The notes beneath the pieces were generated by a model. That model searched no databases and had not been told where the DNA came from. It worked only from the letters and a program-made list of their open reading frames with translations. From contig NZ_JAMCOS010000001.1 of NCBI RefSeq assembly GCF_028069655.1, positions 2,634,001-2,698,000 of the forward strand: a stretch of DNA of 64,000 nt, given 5' to 3'. The position numbers and the translations under genes are program-made. The DNA is from Acidovorax sp. NCPPB 4044 (GTDB taxonomy: Bacteria > Pseudomonadota > Gammaproteobacteria > Burkholderiales > Burkholderiaceae_C). This document shows positions 53,691-62,922 of this stretch, in pieces; within the stretch, counting starts at the first letter, position 1; the number at the start of each line of letters is the position of its first letter.

Positions 53691-54611
53691 TCAGGGCGCC
53701 GCCGGGCCGTAGTCCACGGGCCGGGAGAGCCTGGGATCGGCATGCCAGGCCCAGTACAGGTCCACGAGCCTGCGCGTGAGGGGCCCCACGGCGCCGTCCG
53801 CCACCGGCTGTCCGTCGATGCGCGTCACGGGCAGCACGCCGCCGCCGGAGGTCGACAGGAACACTTCGCGCGCACCGCGCAGTTCGCCGGCCGGCAAGGC
53901 GCGCTCCGCGAGCGGCAGACCGAGCGAGCGCGCCATTTCGATCACCGTGCGCCGCGTGATGCCCTCCAGCATGCCGTGCGCGGGCGTCACGAGCGTGCCG
54001 TCCTCCGCCACGCAGAACACGTTGAAGCCGGGCCCCTCGACGACATGGCCCGCGCCATCGGTGAGCACCACGGTCTCGCCGCCCGCATCCAGCGCCCCCA
54101 GCAGGCCCATGGTGAGGTCGTTCCAGTGGTAGTTCTTCACGCGCGGGTCCACGCTGCCCGCGGGAATGCGCTGCACGCCGCTCACCACGAGGTGCAGCCC
54201 GCGTTCGCGCTGCTCGGCGTTGGCGATCCAGACGTAGGGCACGGCGAAGGCATAGAACCGGTTCACCGCCTCGCGCGGGTCGCGCGATCCCCAGCGCGGC
54301 TGCCCACGCGTGGCGATCATCTCCACGTAGGAATGCCTCAGCCCCGACAGGCGCACGCACTGCTCCAGAACGGCGGTGACGCCCTCCGGCGACAGGCCCG
54401 GATCGAGCCGCAGCCGCGCGCAGCTCGCGAAGAAGCGCTCCAGGTGCGCATCGAGGCGGAAGAACGCGCCCTCCCACACGGTCACCACGTCGTAGGTGGC
54501 GTCGGAGCGCAGGAAGCCCCAGTCGGTGATCGGAATGCTCGCCTCGGCGATGGGCAGGTAGCGGCCCTGCACGAAAGCCGCGCCGCCGGAAAAGTCGGGT
54601 AAGGTGTTCAT
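53691..54611 (-). CDS. Class IV PLP-dependent aminotransferase
   Basis: 306 residues, the usual length of the D-amino-acid/branched-chain aminotransferase fold. It opens with AFVQGRYLPIAEASIPITDWGFLRSDATYDVVTVWEGAFFRLDAHLERFFASC. The PLP lysine is Lys159 in DPRVKNYHWNDL. The C-terminal part has VVEGPGFNVFCVAEDGTLVTPAHGMLEGITRRTVIEMA. Substrate choice among D-alanine, branched-chain or (R)-amine types, or 4-amino-4-deoxychorismate lyase, cannot be set from these motifs. Start 54611 (MNTLPDF) is preferred over 54620. Confidence 0.88.
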   Translation of the reverse strand: MNTLPDFSGGAAFVQGRYLPIAEASIPITDWGFLRSDATYDVVTVWEGAFFRLDAHLERFFASCARLRLDPGLSPEGVTAVLEQCVRLSGLRHSYVEMIATRGQPRWGSRDPREAVNRFYAFAVPYVWIANAEQRERGLHLVVSGVQRIPAGSVDPRVKNYHWNDLTMGLLGALDAGGETVVLTDGAGHVVEGPGFNVFCVAEDGTLVTPAHGMLEGITRRTVIEMARSLGLPLAERALPAGELRGAREVFLSTSGGGVLPVTRIDGQPVADGAVGPLTRRLVDLYWAWHADPRLSRPVDYGPAAP

Positions 54612-54769
54612 GCGGGGCATTTCAGCCCCACCGCCGCATCCGCGCAAGGGCTGCCGCGCCAGCCGCCCGCGCTCCCCACCCGGCCGGCTCCGCAGGCGCC
54701 CTCGCCCCCGGCTGCGGCGCCCCGCCCTCCCGGGCAGCACCGCAACCGACACATTTCCACGGACATCCC

Positions 54770-55051
54770 ATGAAAGCCATCTGGAACGGCGTGGTCGTCG
54801 CCGAAAGCGACGACACGGTCCTCGTCGAGGGCAACCACTACTTCCCCGAAGCCGCGCTCAGGCAGGAGCACTTCACCTTCAGCAATCACCGCACGACCTG
54901 CCCCTGGAAAGGCCAGGCCACCTACCGGTCGCTGCTGGTGGCCGGCGAACTCAACCCGGATGCCGCCTGGACCTATGCCGACCCGCTGCCCGAGGCCGAA
55001 AACATCCGCGGGCGGTTCGCTTTCTGGAAAGGCGTCAAGGTCCAGCCCTGA
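54770..55051 (+). CDS. DUF427 domain protein
   Basis: 93 residues, a complete DUF427 protein. MKAIWNGVVVAESDDTVLVEGNHYFP leads into a small beta fold with SNHRTTCPWKGQATYRSL, the conserved TxCPWKG block, then AAWTYADPLPEAENIRGRFAFWKGVKV. It is a widely conserved cytosolic protein of unknown function. The start matches the family. The tandem DnaA-box repeat begins 30 bp past its stop. Confidence 0.92.
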   Translation: MKAIWNGVVVAESDDTVLVEGNHYFPEAALRQEHFTFSNHRTTCPWKGQATYRSLLVAGELNPDAAWTYADPLPEAENIRGRFAFWKGVKVQP

Positions 55052-55080
55052 ACCCGGCCGCAGGGCGTCCTGTACGGCCC

Positions 55081-55350
55081 GCGGTTATCCCTGCGGGCAC
55101 TGGACAATCATGTGGATAACTCCGGCAAGACACTGTACGGCCGCCGCAAGTGCTTGATTCATATGGGAAAGCAACGCGATGCCTGTTTTTTGGGCAACCG
55201 CCGTGCTCCGGCGATGCGGTTATCCCGCCCCGCGCTGGACAACCATGTGGATAACCCGGGACAAGCGCTGTATGGCAGCGGCAAGTCGTTGATTCACAAG
55301 GATTTCTCTCCCGGTGCCTGCCAATTAGGCAGTGGACAGCCTGCCGGTCC
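55081..55350 (+). repeat. Two tandem 135-bp units with DnaA-box nonamers
   Basis: Units 55081-55215 and 55216-55350 align without gaps at a period of exactly 135 bp. Shared landmarks include GCGGTTATCC, CTGGACAA, CATGTGGATAAC, CTGTAYGGC, TTGATTCA and GCCTG. Each unit holds TGTGGATAA, the exact reverse complement of the DnaA box TTATCCACA, at 55111-55119 and 55246-55254, and a second half-match TTATCC near its start. A partial older unit may precede the first. The 396-bp gap between the DUF427 and ferredoxin genes otherwise holds only copy 4 of the dispersed element. Confidence 0.8.
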
Positions 55351-55360
55351 GGCCATTAAA

Positions 55361-55408
55361 TTGCTACCAAATAGATAGCAAACTATTCAATGAATCCGGC
55401 GGCATGGA
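55361..55408 (+). repeat. Dispersed intergenic element, copy 4
   Basis: TTGCTA...TAGCAA arms (loop CCAAATAGA) followed by ACTATTCAATGAATCCGGCG and GCATGGA. It matches copies 1-3 in order and orientation. It ends 40 bp before the ferredoxin start codon. Confidence 0.8.
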
Positions 55409-55447
55409 CCGGTTTTCATCCAAACTTCCATCCCAGCAGCTTTGCCG

Positions 55448-55747
55448 ATGACCTCTCCCCCTCCCGCCATTCCCTTCTTCGTTGCCCGGATCGGCGACGA
55501 CGGCACCCAGTGCGACGCGTGGCCCGAGCAGACACTGCTCCAATCCATCGAACAGGGCGGGCTCGACTGGCCCAGTTCGTGCCGCAACGGCACCTGCCGC
55601 ACCTGCATCGGCGTGCTGGCGCACGGCACGGTGCGCTATGCCATCGAATGGCCCGGCCTCTCGTCGGAGGAAAAAGCCGAAGGCTGCGTCCTGCCGTGCG
55701 TGGCGTACCCCACGAGCGACCTGCAGCTGGAAGCGCCCTCCATCTGA
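55448..55747 (+). CDS. [2Fe-2S] ferredoxin, plant type
   Basis: 99 residues. The iron-sulfur ligands are Cys45, Cys50 and Cys53 ([10 protein letters not shown]) and Cys84 (VLPCVAYP), the C-x4-C-x2-C...C pattern of plant-type ferredoxins. Flanking signature residues ([17 protein letters not shown]) agree. It is likely a small soluble electron carrier. No reductase or oxygenase gene is adjacent, so its partner is unknown. The ATG at 55448 sits close to the dispersed repeat, which may therefore lie in its promoter or leader. Confidence 0.92.
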   Translation: MTSPPPAIPFFVARIGDDGTQCDAWPEQTLLQSIEQGGLDWPSSCRNGTCRTCIGVLAHGTVRYAIEWPGLSSEEKAEGCVLPCVAYPTSDLQLEAPSI

Positions 55748-55880
55748 CGCCGGCGCGCCCCGGCAGCGGGCGGTGCCTCATCCGCGCAACGGTGCGATGC
55801 CGCTTCGGGTGCGCCACCCTTGCGGGCACCCGGGCGCGTTCGCCAGAATGGTCCATCCACCAAGAACGAGGGAGAGGACC

Positions 55881-57620
55881 ATGATCGAACGCATCCACGC
55901 GGCGGCAGCGCCGCAGCGCATTCCTGGCGCGCGCGCGACGGCCCTGCAGGAGGCGGCGGCCGGCGGCCTGGTGCCCACGCGCGACGACGTGCTGCGGCAG
56001 TGCATCCAGGCGCAGGAGCGGTGGGCCGCGGCGCCGGGGCGCAACCTGGTGCTGCTCTTCGACGGCACGGGCAACATCCTGGGCAACGAGCAGGACACCA
56101 ACGTCGTCAAGCTGCTGCGCATGCTGGACAAGGGGCCCGCCGCCGAAGGCCAGGGCCCCGAGCAACTGGTCTACTACGACCCGGGCGTGGGCACGGCCAA
56201 CGTGTTTCCCGCGGCCAACCCGGGCTCGGAACTGCGCGAGACCACCGAACGGCTCGCCGGGCTGGCGCTGGGCAGCGGCGTTTTCCCCAACATCGCGGGC
56301 GCCTACGAGTTCCTCGTGCGGACCTACCGCGAAGGCGACCGCATCTACCTGCTGGGCTTTTCCCGCGGCGCCTTCACGGCACGCGCGGTGGCCGGCATGG
56401 TCAACATGTACGGGCTCATCCATCCGCAGGGGCTGCCGCTGCTCGACAGCCTGGTGCGCACGTATTTCGCGCCGCTGCACCGCAGGAACCGCGCCGGCAC
56501 GCGGCAGCGCGAGGAATTCGCGCGGGACGTGATCGACAACTTCGCCCTCGGCCGCACGCCGCTGGTGCATTTCGTGGGCGTGTGGGACACCGTGGAGGCG
56601 ATCGGCAGCGGCGCGCTGGGCGGCATCAAGATCACCAACTCCACCGATTTCGCACGCAAGCGCTTCGTGCACGTGCGCCATGCGATGTCGCTGTACGAGT
56701 CGCGTGCGCCCTACACCCCGCGCCGCTACACCGACCCGCAGTTCACCGCGCAGGAGCGGTCGCAGCGCAGCTTCGCGCAGCGGTGGTTCCGCGGCGTGCA
56801 CAGCGACGTGGGCGGCTCCTACGCGCGCGACGGCCTCTCCCAGATCACCCTGCGCTGGATGGCCGAGGAAGCCTTCGCCCAGGGCCTGCGCCTGGACCGC
56901 AGCCAATTGCGGCCCGGCGACCCGCTCACCGCCATGCACGACCAGGCCTACGACTGCCCCTACTGGGTCTGGGCCGGGCTCGACGCGCGCGAACGCCACC
57001 CCAACGACACCATCGACGCGAGCGCGCTGCCGGTGGCGGCCGCCGTGCCGGCGGACCACGTGCCCCGCACCCAGCCCTGGCGCACCCTCGGCTGGGTGCT
57101 GCCGGTGGTGGTGGCGGTGCTCTTCGTGGGCACCGCCCTGGCCGACCGCGGCGCCTGCGCGCTGGACGGGGCGCCCGCGTGGGTGCGCCTGCTGCCTTCG
57201 GCCCACCAGCTCACCGCCCACTGGCATGCCGAGTGGGGCATCACCTGCGGGGCCACCGCCGTGCGCCGCGCCATCGCCTGGGATTGGGCGTTGATCGCCG
57301 CCTATGCCGCGTGGATCGCCTATCCGCTGGCCTGGGCACTGCGCCGGCTGGTCGCCGCAGCCGTGCCCCGCGGCAGGCGCCTGGGCTGGCTCGCGCGCCA
57401 CGCGAACGCGTTCATGGCCCTGCTGCTGGTCTCGGACGTGGCCGAAAACCTCGCCACGCTGCGGACCGCCGAGCCCCTCTGGCCCACCGTGCTGTCGGCC
57501 GCCAGCCTCTCCAAGCTGGCCTGCCTGGCGCTCCTGGGGGCGGTGCTGGTCCAGGCCGCGCTGGCCCGCACGCCCCGGCCCGCAAGGACTTCCGCTCCGG
57601 GCGACAGCCGACTGCACTAA
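55881..57620 (+). CDS. DUF2235 (Tle1-like) hydrolase with C-terminal membrane segments
   Basis: 579 residues. The DUF2235 domain starts with [25 protein letters not shown]. It contains the nucleophile elbow [30 protein letters not shown] (acid region) and [14 protein letters not shown] with a candidate catalytic histidine. This is the catalytic layout of Tle1-type phospholipases, some of which are type VI secretion effectors. Residues ~405-570 contain three to four hydrophobic helices ([51 protein letters not shown]), suggesting membrane attachment. No VgrG, PAAR or immunity gene is nearby, so housekeeping lipid hydrolysis is as likely. GGGAGAGGACC precedes the ATG. Confidence 0.82.
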   Translation: MIERIHAAAAPQRIPGARATALQEAAAGGLVPTRDDVLRQCIQAQERWAAAPGRNLVLLFDGTGNILGNEQDTNVVKLLRMLDKGPAAEGQGPEQLVYYDPGVGTANVFPAANPGSELRETTERLAGLALGSGVFPNIAGAYEFLVRTYREGDRIYLLGFSRGAFTARAVAGMVNMYGLIHPQGLPLLDSLVRTYFAPLHRRNRAGTRQREEFARDVIDNFALGRTPLVHFVGVWDTVEAIGSGALGGIKITNSTDFARKRFVHVRHAMSLYESRAPYTPRRYTDPQFTAQERSQRSFAQRWFRGVHSDVGGSYARDGLSQITLRWMAEEAFAQGLRLDRSQLRPGDPLTAMHDQAYDCPYWVWAGLDARERHPNDTIDASALPVAAAVPADHVPRTQPWRTLGWVLPVVVAVLFVGTALADRGACALDGAPAWVRLLPSAHQLTAHWHAEWGITCGATAVRRAIAWDWALIAAYAAWIAYPLAWALRRLVAAAVPRGRRLGWLARHANAFMALLLVSDVAENLATLRTAEPLWPTVLSAASLSKLACLALLGAVLVQAALARTPRPARTSAPGDSRLH

Positions 57621-57753
57621 AATCGCCGCCTTCGGAGCGTCCTGCGCTCCCACACCGCGCGGCGCGGCCGCCCTGGTCCGCTTCCCGCCGCCAGGGCGCC
57701 GCCCGGCGCGGGCACGCGGCACCTGCCCGCGGACCACCCGAAAGCCTGCCTCC

Positions 57754-58875
57754 ATGAACACCCCCCTCTCCCCAGCGCCCATCTCGCCGGTCGAAGACAT
57801 CGTGGCCGAGATGCGCGCCGGGCGCATCGTCATCCTCGTGGACGAGGAAGACCGCGAGAACGAAGGCGACCTGGTCCTGGCCGCCGACCACGTCACCCCC
57901 GAGGCCATCAATTTCATGGCCCGCTTCGGCCGGGGCCTCATCTGCCTGACCCTCACGCGCGAACGCTGCGAGCTGCTGCGCCTGCCCCCCATGGTGCCCC
58001 GCAACGGCACCAAGATGGGCACGGCCTTCACGGCTTCCATCGAGGCGGCCGAGGGCGTGACCACCGGCATCTCCGCCGCCGACCGCGCCCGCACCGTGCA
58101 GGCCGCCGTGGCGCCGGGCGCCCGGGCCGCCGACCTGGTGCAGCCCGGACACATCTTCCCCCTGCAGGCGGTGGACGGTGGCGTGCTCATGCGCGCGGGC
58201 CACACCGAAGCCGGCTGCGACCTCGCCGCCATGGCCGGCTGCAGCCCCTCCTCGGTCATCTGCGAGGTCATGAAGGACGACGGCACCATGGCCCGCCTGC
58301 CCGACCTGCAGCTCTTCGCGGCCGAGCACGGCCTGAAGATCGGCACCATCGCCGACCTGATCCACTACCGCAGCCGCCACGAATCGCTCGTGCACAAGGT
58401 GGGCACGCGCCCCCTGCAGACGGCCGCCGGCGAATTCATCGCCCATGCCTTCCGCGACGGCCCCAGCCAGTCCGTGCACCTCGCGCTGGTGCGCGGCACC
58501 TGGACCGAGAGCGACAGCGTGCCGGTGCGCGTGCACGAGCCGCTCTCGGTGCTGGACGCGCTGGAAGTGGGCCGCGACATGCACTCCTGGGGCCTGGATG
58601 CCAGCCTGCGCTACATCGCGCAGCAGGGCTGCGGCGTGGCCGTGCTGCTCAATTGCGGCGAAAGCGCCGAGCAGCTGCTGACCCAATTCGACGGCACGGC
58701 CCGCGCGGCGCACGCGCCCGAGCGCGGCCGCATGGACCTGCGCACCTACGGCGTGGGCGCGCAGATCCTGCGCGAGTGCGGTGTCACCCGCATGCAGCTC
58801 ATGGGGCAGCCGCGCCGCCTGCCGAGCATGACCGGCTACGGCCTCGAGATCACCGGATACATCCCCAAGGAATAA
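57754..58875 (+). CDS. ribB: 3,4-dihydroxy-2-butanone 4-phosphate synthase with degenerate GTP cyclohydrolase II domain
   Basis: 373 residues. The N-terminal ~205 residues are an intact Rib[37 protein letters not shown], and [26 protein letters not shown]. RibB makes the four-carbon precursor of riboflavin from ribulose 5-phosphate. The C-terminal ~165 residues are RibA-shaped but lack the zinc-binding cysteine block (SLRCDCG) and the EGRGIGL motif; here the corresponding places read [16 protein letters not shown] and CGESAEQLL. The C-terminal part is thus probably not a GTP cyclohydrolase, as described for RibBX-type proteins. It starts the ribB-ribH-nusB cluster. No FMN riboswitch was found upstream. 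Confidence 0.92.
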   Translation: MNTPLSPAPISPVEDIVAEMRAGRIVILVDEEDRENEGDLVLAADHVTPEAINFMARFGRGLICLTLTRERCELLRLPPMVPRNGTKMGTAFTASIEAAEGVTTGISAADRARTVQAAVAPGARAADLVQPGHIFPLQAVDGGVLMRAGHTEAGCDLAAMAGCSPSSVICEVMKDDGTMARLPDLQLFAAEHGLKIGTIADLIHYRSRHESLVHKVGTRPLQTAAGEFIAHAFRDGPSQSVHLALVRGTWTESDSVPVRVHEPLSVLDALEVGRDMHSWGLDASLRYIAQQGCGVAVLLNCGESAEQLLTQFDGTARAAHAPERGRMDLRTYGVGAQILRECGVTRMQLMGQPRRLPSMTGYGLEITGYIPKE

Positions 58876-58948
58876 CGGCCCGGGCCGACCCATGGACCGG
58901 CGCCTCCCGGAGATTTGAGGGGCAAGAAAGAACAAAAGGCACAGCACC

Positions 58949-59413
58949 ATGTTTGGCGCAGACAAAGGAACCGCGGACACGCTCGACGGCAAGAAACTGC
59001 ACATCGGCATCGTCCAGGCCCGCTTCAACGAAAGCATCACCGACGCGCTGGCCGCCGCCTGCCGCGAGGAACTGCTGGCCCTGGGCGTCCAGGAAAAGCA
59101 CATCCGCCACGTGCGCGTGCCCGGCGCCCTCGAAGTGCCGCTCGCGCTGCAGGCCCTGGCCGAGCAGGACGAGTACGACGCGCTGATCGCGCTGGGCTGC
59201 ATCATCCGCGGCGAGACCTACCACTTCGAACTGGTGGCCAACGAATCCGGCGCCGGCGTGACGCGCGTGTCGCTCGACACCCAGACCCCGATCGCCAACG
59301 CGATCCTCACCACCGAGAACCTCGAGCAGGCCATCGCGCGCCAGACCGAGAAGGGCCGCGACGCGGCCCGCGTGGCGGTGGAAATGGCCAACCTGCTGGA
59401 GGAACTGTCGTGA
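58949..59413 (+). CDS. ribH: 6,7-dimethyl-8-ribityllumazine synthase
   Basis: 154 residues. It is lumazine synthase, which joins the RibB product with the ribityl pyrimidine in the penultimate step of riboflavin synthesis and usually forms large capsid-like or pentameric assemblies. Recognisable parts: [45 protein letters not shown], and [20 protein letters not shown] (catalytic histidine in the last block). It lies 73 bp after ribB and overlaps nusB by four bases (GTGA). Confidence 0.96.
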   Translation: MFGADKGTADTLDGKKLHIGIVQARFNESITDALAAACREELLALGVQEKHIRHVRVPGALEVPLALQALAEQDEYDALIALGCIIRGETYHFELVANESGAGVTRVSLDTQTPIANAILTTENLEQAIARQTEKGRDAARVAVEMANLLEELS

Positions 59414-59991
59414 GCGACGATTTCTCCGCAACGCCGCCCGGCGGCAACGCGAACGGCGGCGGCGGCAGCAGCAGCAAGCGCCCGCCGCGCCAGCCGCGCA
59501 CCGGCACCACCTCCACCGGCGCACGCAAGGCCGCCTCCAAGTCCACGCGCAGCCGTTCGCGCGAGTTCGCGCTGCAGGCGCTCTACCAGCACCTGGTGGG
59601 CCGCAACGACGCCACGGCGATCGACGTCTTCACGCGCGATCTCTCGGGCTTCCACAAGGCCGACGCGGCCCACTACGACGCGCTGCTGCACGGCTGCATC
59701 GAGAACGCCGCATCGCTGGACGCGCTCATCGCGCCGCAGCTCGACCGCAAGATGGACGAGATCTCCCCGATCGAGCATGCGGTCATGTGGATCGGCGTGT
59801 ACGAGTTCCAGCACTGCCTGGACGTGCCATGGCGCGTGGTCATCAACGAGTGCATCGAACTGGCCAAGGAATTCGGCGGCACCGACGGGCACAAGTACGT
59901 GAACGCCGTGCTCAACGGGCTGGCCCCCACGCTGCGCGCCACCGAAGTGGCGGCCGACCGCCCCGCAGGCAGCGCCGGCAAACCGGCCTGA
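59410..59991 (+). CDS. nusB: Transcription antitermination factor NusB
   Basis: 193 residues from a GTG overlapping the ribH stop. The NusB helical fold begins near residue 50 ([20 protein letters not shown]) and runs to [33 protein letters not shown]. NusB binds boxA RNA with NusE (S10) during rRNA antitermination. The first ~48 residues are a Gly/Ser/Arg/Lys-rich extension not found in typical 140-residue NusB proteins and might add RNA contacts. Coupling with ribH is a common arrangement. Confidence 0.95.
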   Translation: MSDDFSATPPGGNANGGGGSSSKRPPRQPRTGTTSTGARKAASKSTRSRSREFALQALYQHLVGRNDATAIDVFTRDLSGFHKADAAHYDALLHGCIENAASLDALIAPQLDRKMDEISPIEHAVMWIGVYEFQHCLDVPWRVVINECIELAKEFGGTDGHKYVNAVLNGLAPTLRATEVAADRPAGSAGKPA

Positions 59992-60066
59992 ACCTCCCCG
60001 CGCCGCACTGGCCGCGCCCGCGGGCGCCGCCGGGTGCTACCCGCCTCTCTGCGAAGCCCTGCTCCC

Positions 60067-61251
60067 ATGAAGTTCTCCTCGCGCGCCGAACGCATCGAAC
60101 CCTTTTACGTGATGGAAATCGCCAAGGCGGCGCAGGCCCTGGCACGCGACGTGGCGCACGGCCCCGAGCCGATGATCTTCCTCAACATCGGCGAGCCCGA
60201 CTTCACCGCCCCGCCGCTGGTGCAGGAGGCCGCCGCACGCGCGGTGCGCGACGGCGCCACGCAGTACACCAACGCCCTGGGCCTGGACGCGCTGCGCGAG
60301 CGCATCAGCGGCTGGTATGCGCAGCGCTTCGGTGCCCAAGTGCCGGCGCGCCGCATCGTGGTCACGGCGGGTGCCTCGGGCGCCCTGCAGCTCGCCTGCC
60401 TGGCGCTGATCGAAGCCGGCGACGAGATCCTCATGCCGGACCCGAGCTATCCCTGCAACCGCCATTTCGTGAGCGCCGCGGAAGGCCGGGCGGTGCTGGT
60501 GCCCGCCACCGCCGAGGAGCGCTACCAGCTCAGCGCCGACAAGGTCGCCGCCCAATGGGGGCCGCGCACCCGGGGCGTGCTGCTGGCCTCGCCCTCCAAT
60601 CCCACCGGCACCTCCATCGCACCGGACGAGCTGCGCCGCATCCACGCCGTGGTGCAGTCGCGCGGCGGCGCCACGCTCATCGACGAGATCTACCTGGGCC
60701 TCTCGCACGAAGACGCCTTCGGCCAGACGGCCCTGGCCATCGACGAGAACGTCATCAGCATCAACAGCTTCAGCAAGTACTTCAACATGACCGGCTGGCG
60801 GCTGGGCTGGATGGTCGTGCCCGATGCCATGGTGCCGGTCGTCGAGCGGCTGGCCCAGAACCTCTTCATCTGCCCCAGCACCGTGGCGCAGCATGCGGCG
60901 CTGGCCTGCTTCGAGGCCGAGAGCATCGCCGAATACGAACGCCGCCGGGCCGAATTCAAGGCACGGCGCGACTATTTCATACCGGCGCTGGAATCGCTCG
61001 GGCTGCAGGTGCCCGTGCGACCCGACGGCGCCTTCTATGCCTGGGCCGACTGCACCGCGGCCGCGCAGCGCCTGGGCGTCGGCGGCAGCTGGGACTTCGC
61101 CTACGAGGTCATGCACCGCGCCCACCTGGCGATCACGCCGGGGCGCGACTTCGGCAGCCATGCGCCCGAGAACTTCGTGCGCTTTTCCACCGCGAACTCG
61201 ATGCCGCAGCTCCGGGAAGCCGTGGCACGGCTCTCCCGCCTGCTGGGCTGA
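60067..61251 (+). CDS. Class I/II PLP-dependent aminotransferase
   Basis: 394 residues. Aspartate-aminotransferase-fold type I: LNIGEPDFTAPPLVQEAA, TAGASGALQLACLALIEAGDEILMPDPSYPCNRHF, SPSNPTGT, DEIYLGLSHED, and the PLP lysine Lys237 in SINSFSKYFNMTGWRLGWMV. The arginine that binds the substrate carboxylate is in NFVRFSTANS. The exact amino donor is unclear. It lies between nusB (75 bp upstream) and the Tol operon (36 bp downstream), all on one strand. Confidence 0.9.
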   Translation: MKFSSRAERIEPFYVMEIAKAAQALARDVAHGPEPMIFLNIGEPDFTAPPLVQEAAARAVRDGATQYTNALGLDALRERISGWYAQRFGAQVPARRIVVTAGASGALQLACLALIEAGDEILMPDPSYPCNRHFVSAAEGRAVLVPATAEERYQLSADKVAAQWGPRTRGVLLASPSNPTGTSIAPDELRRIHAVVQSRGGATLIDEIYLGLSHEDAFGQTALAIDENVISINSFSKYFNMTGWRLGWMVVPDAMVPVVERLAQNLFICPSTVAQHAALACFEAESIAEYERRRAEFKARRDYFIPALESLGLQVPVRPDGAFYAWADCTAAAQRLGVGGSWDFAYEVMHRAHLAITPGRDFGSHAPENFVRFSTANSMPQLREAVARLSRLLG

Positions 61252-61287
61252 TCCGCCCGCGGCCCCGCACTCCAGCCCATCCGCCCC

Positions 61288-61710
61288 ATGACCTTCGAAT
61301 GGCCCGTGCGCATCTACTGGGAGGACACCGATGCCGGCGGCATCGTGTTCTACGCCAACTACCTGCGCTTCTTCGAACGTGCCCGCACCGAATGGCTGCG
61401 CTCGCTGGGCCTGGGACAGCAGCGCCTGCGGGAACTCACCGGCGGCATGTTTGTCGTAACCGACGCTCGCGTGCGCTACGTGCGGCCCGCGCGCCTCGAC
61501 GATGAACTGATTGTTACGGCCGTGCTGGAGGAAAGCGGACGGGCATCCATGACAATACGCCAGCAAGCGCTCCTGAAAACGGAGCACGTGCCAGAATCCC
61601 CCCCCGAGCTTCTGTGCGAGGGCACCATCCGCATCGGATGGGTCGATGCCTCCACGCTGCGACCCGCCCGCATTCCCGGCCACCTTCTGGAACAACTCTC
61701 ACCATCATGA
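61288..61710 (+). CDS. ybgC: Tol-Pal-associated acyl-CoA thioesterase YbgC
   Basis: 140 residues, a hot-dog-fold thioesterase. RIYWEDTDAGGIVFYANYLRFFERARTEWLRSLG has the 4-hydroxybenzoyl-CoA-thioesterase-type active site with the catalytic aspartate in EDTDAGG. YbgC cleaves short- to medium-chain acyl-CoAs/ACPs and is linked to phospholipid metabolism at the membrane. Its position before tolQ is conserved across proteobacteria. Its stop overlaps the tolQ start (ATGA), so translation is coupled. Confidence 0.95.
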   Translation: MTFEWPVRIYWEDTDAGGIVFYANYLRFFERARTEWLRSLGLGQQRLRELTGGMFVVTDARVRYVRPARLDDELIVTAVLEESGRASMTIRQQALLKTEHVPESPPELLCEGTIRIGWVDASTLRPARIPGHLLEQLSPS

Positions 61711-62417
61711 ATTCGCAAGACATGTCCATCCTGCATTTGGTGCTCAATGCCAGCTGGGTGGTGCAACTCGTCATGGCGCTGCTGATCGGCGTGTCCATCG
61801 CCAGCTGGGCCGCCATCTTCCGCAAGCTGTTCGCGCTCAAGCACGTGCGCTCGCTCAACGACGACTTCGAGCGCGAGTTCTGGTCGGGCACCAGCCTCAA
61901 CGACCTCTATGCCAGCGCCGCGCAGAACGCCAAGAATGCCGGCCCGATGGAACGCATCTTCGCGAGCGGCATGCGCGAATTCCACAAGCTGCGCGAGCGC
62001 CGCATCACCGATCCCGGCACGCTGCTCGACGGCGCGCGCCGCGCGATGCGCGCGAGCTTCCAGCGCGAGATGGACGTCGTGGAATCGAGCCTCTCGTTCC
62101 TGGGTTCGGTGGCTTCCGTGAGCCCCTATGTCGGCCTGTTCGGCACCGTGTGGGGGATCATGCACGCCTTCACGGGCTTCGCGGGCATGGAGCAGGTCAC
62201 CCTTGCCACGGTGGCGCCCGGCATCGCCGAAGCGCTCGTGGCCACGGCCATCGGCCTGTTTGCCGCCATTCCGGCCGTGGTCGCCTACAACCGCTTCGCA
62301 CGCGACATCGACCGTGTGGCCATCCACCAGGAAACCTTCATCGAAGAGTTCTCCAACATCCTGCAGCGCAACCTCGGCGCGCACCCCGCGCCCGCCTCGT
62401 CGGCCTCGGGCCACTGA
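61707..62417 (+). CDS. tolQ: Tol-Pal system inner-membrane protein TolQ
   Basis: 236 residues with three membrane helices: about 15-35 (ASWVVQLVMALLIGVSIASWAAIF), near 130-155 (LGSVASVSPYVGLFGTVWGIMHAF), and near 165-190 (GIAEALVATAIGLFAAIPAVVAYN). The MotA/TolQ/ExbB proton-channel signature is present. With TolR it forms the proton-driven motor that energises TolA for outer-membrane invagination during division. The start overlaps ybgC; tolR follows after 24 bp. Confidence 0.96.
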   Translation: MNSQDMSILHLVLNASWVVQLVMALLIGVSIASWAAIFRKLFALKHVRSLNDDFEREFWSGTSLNDLYASAAQNAKNAGPMERIFASGMREFHKLRERRITDPGTLLDGARRAMRASFQREMDVVESSLSFLGSVASVSPYVGLFGTVWGIMHAFTGFAGMEQVTLATVAPGIAEALVATAIGLFAAIPAVVAYNRFARDIDRVAIHQETFIEEFSNILQRNLGAHPAPASSASGH

Positions 62418-62441
62418 TACGCACGCAGCAAGGAGCCTTCC

Positions 62442-62867
62442 ATGCCCACCATGGCCTCGCGCGGCGGCAGCCGCCGCCGTTCGATGAACGAGATCAACAT
62501 GGTCCCCTTCATCGACGTGATGCTGGTGCTGCTCATCATCTTCATGGTGACCGCACCCATGCTCACCCCCAGCAGCATCGACGTGCCCACCGTCGGCAAG
62601 GGCGCCAAGCCGCCCAAGGCGTTCGGGCAGGTCATCGTGCAGAAGGACGGCAGCCTGCAGCTCAAGACCGGTGACCTCGAGCGCCCCATCACGCTCAAGG
62701 AACTGGGCACCGCCGCCAAGGCCTGGCAGGCCACCCAGCCCGAGGGCACGCCGGTGCTGGTCACCGCCGACAAGGGCGTGACCTACGACAACGTGGTCAA
62801 GGCCATGGACACGCTGCAGCGCGCAGGCGTGCAGCGCGTGGGGCTCACCGTCAAATCCGGCGGCTGA
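62442..62867 (+). CDS. tolR: Tol-Pal system protein TolR
   Basis: 141 residues. The cytosolic start GGSRRRSMNEINMVPFIDVMLVLLIIFMVTAPML contains the single membrane helix with the conserved channel aspartate in PFIDVMLVLL. The periplasmic ExbD/TolR domain follows, ending TYDNVVKAMDTLQRAGVQRVGL. It pairs with TolQ in the motor complex. It is 24 bp after tolQ and 55 bp before tolA. Confidence 0.96.
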   Translation: MPTMASRGGSRRRSMNEINMVPFIDVMLVLLIIFMVTAPMLTPSSIDVPTVGKGAKPPKAFGQVIVQKDGSLQLKTGDLERPITLKELGTAAKAWQATQPEGTPVLVTADKGVTYDNVVKAMDTLQRAGVQRVGLTVKSGG

Positions 62868-62922
62868 CCGCTCTCACCGCCGCACCCGCACACCGCCCCT
62901 GGAGCCGCCCCCGCCGACCGCG

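Noticed and set aside
55081..55350. Chromosomal origin of replication
   Set aside because: DnaA boxes are present, but there is no dnaA/dnaN/rpmH context, no A+T-rich unwinding region of convincing size, and only two perfect boxes.
55805..55848. Two TTCG motifs upstream of the DUF2235 gene
   Set aside because: They are about 30 bp apart, not 15, so they do not form a PIP box.
57621..57753. FMN riboswitch before ribB
   Set aside because: None of the conserved RFN-element blocks could be found in the 133-bp upstream gap.
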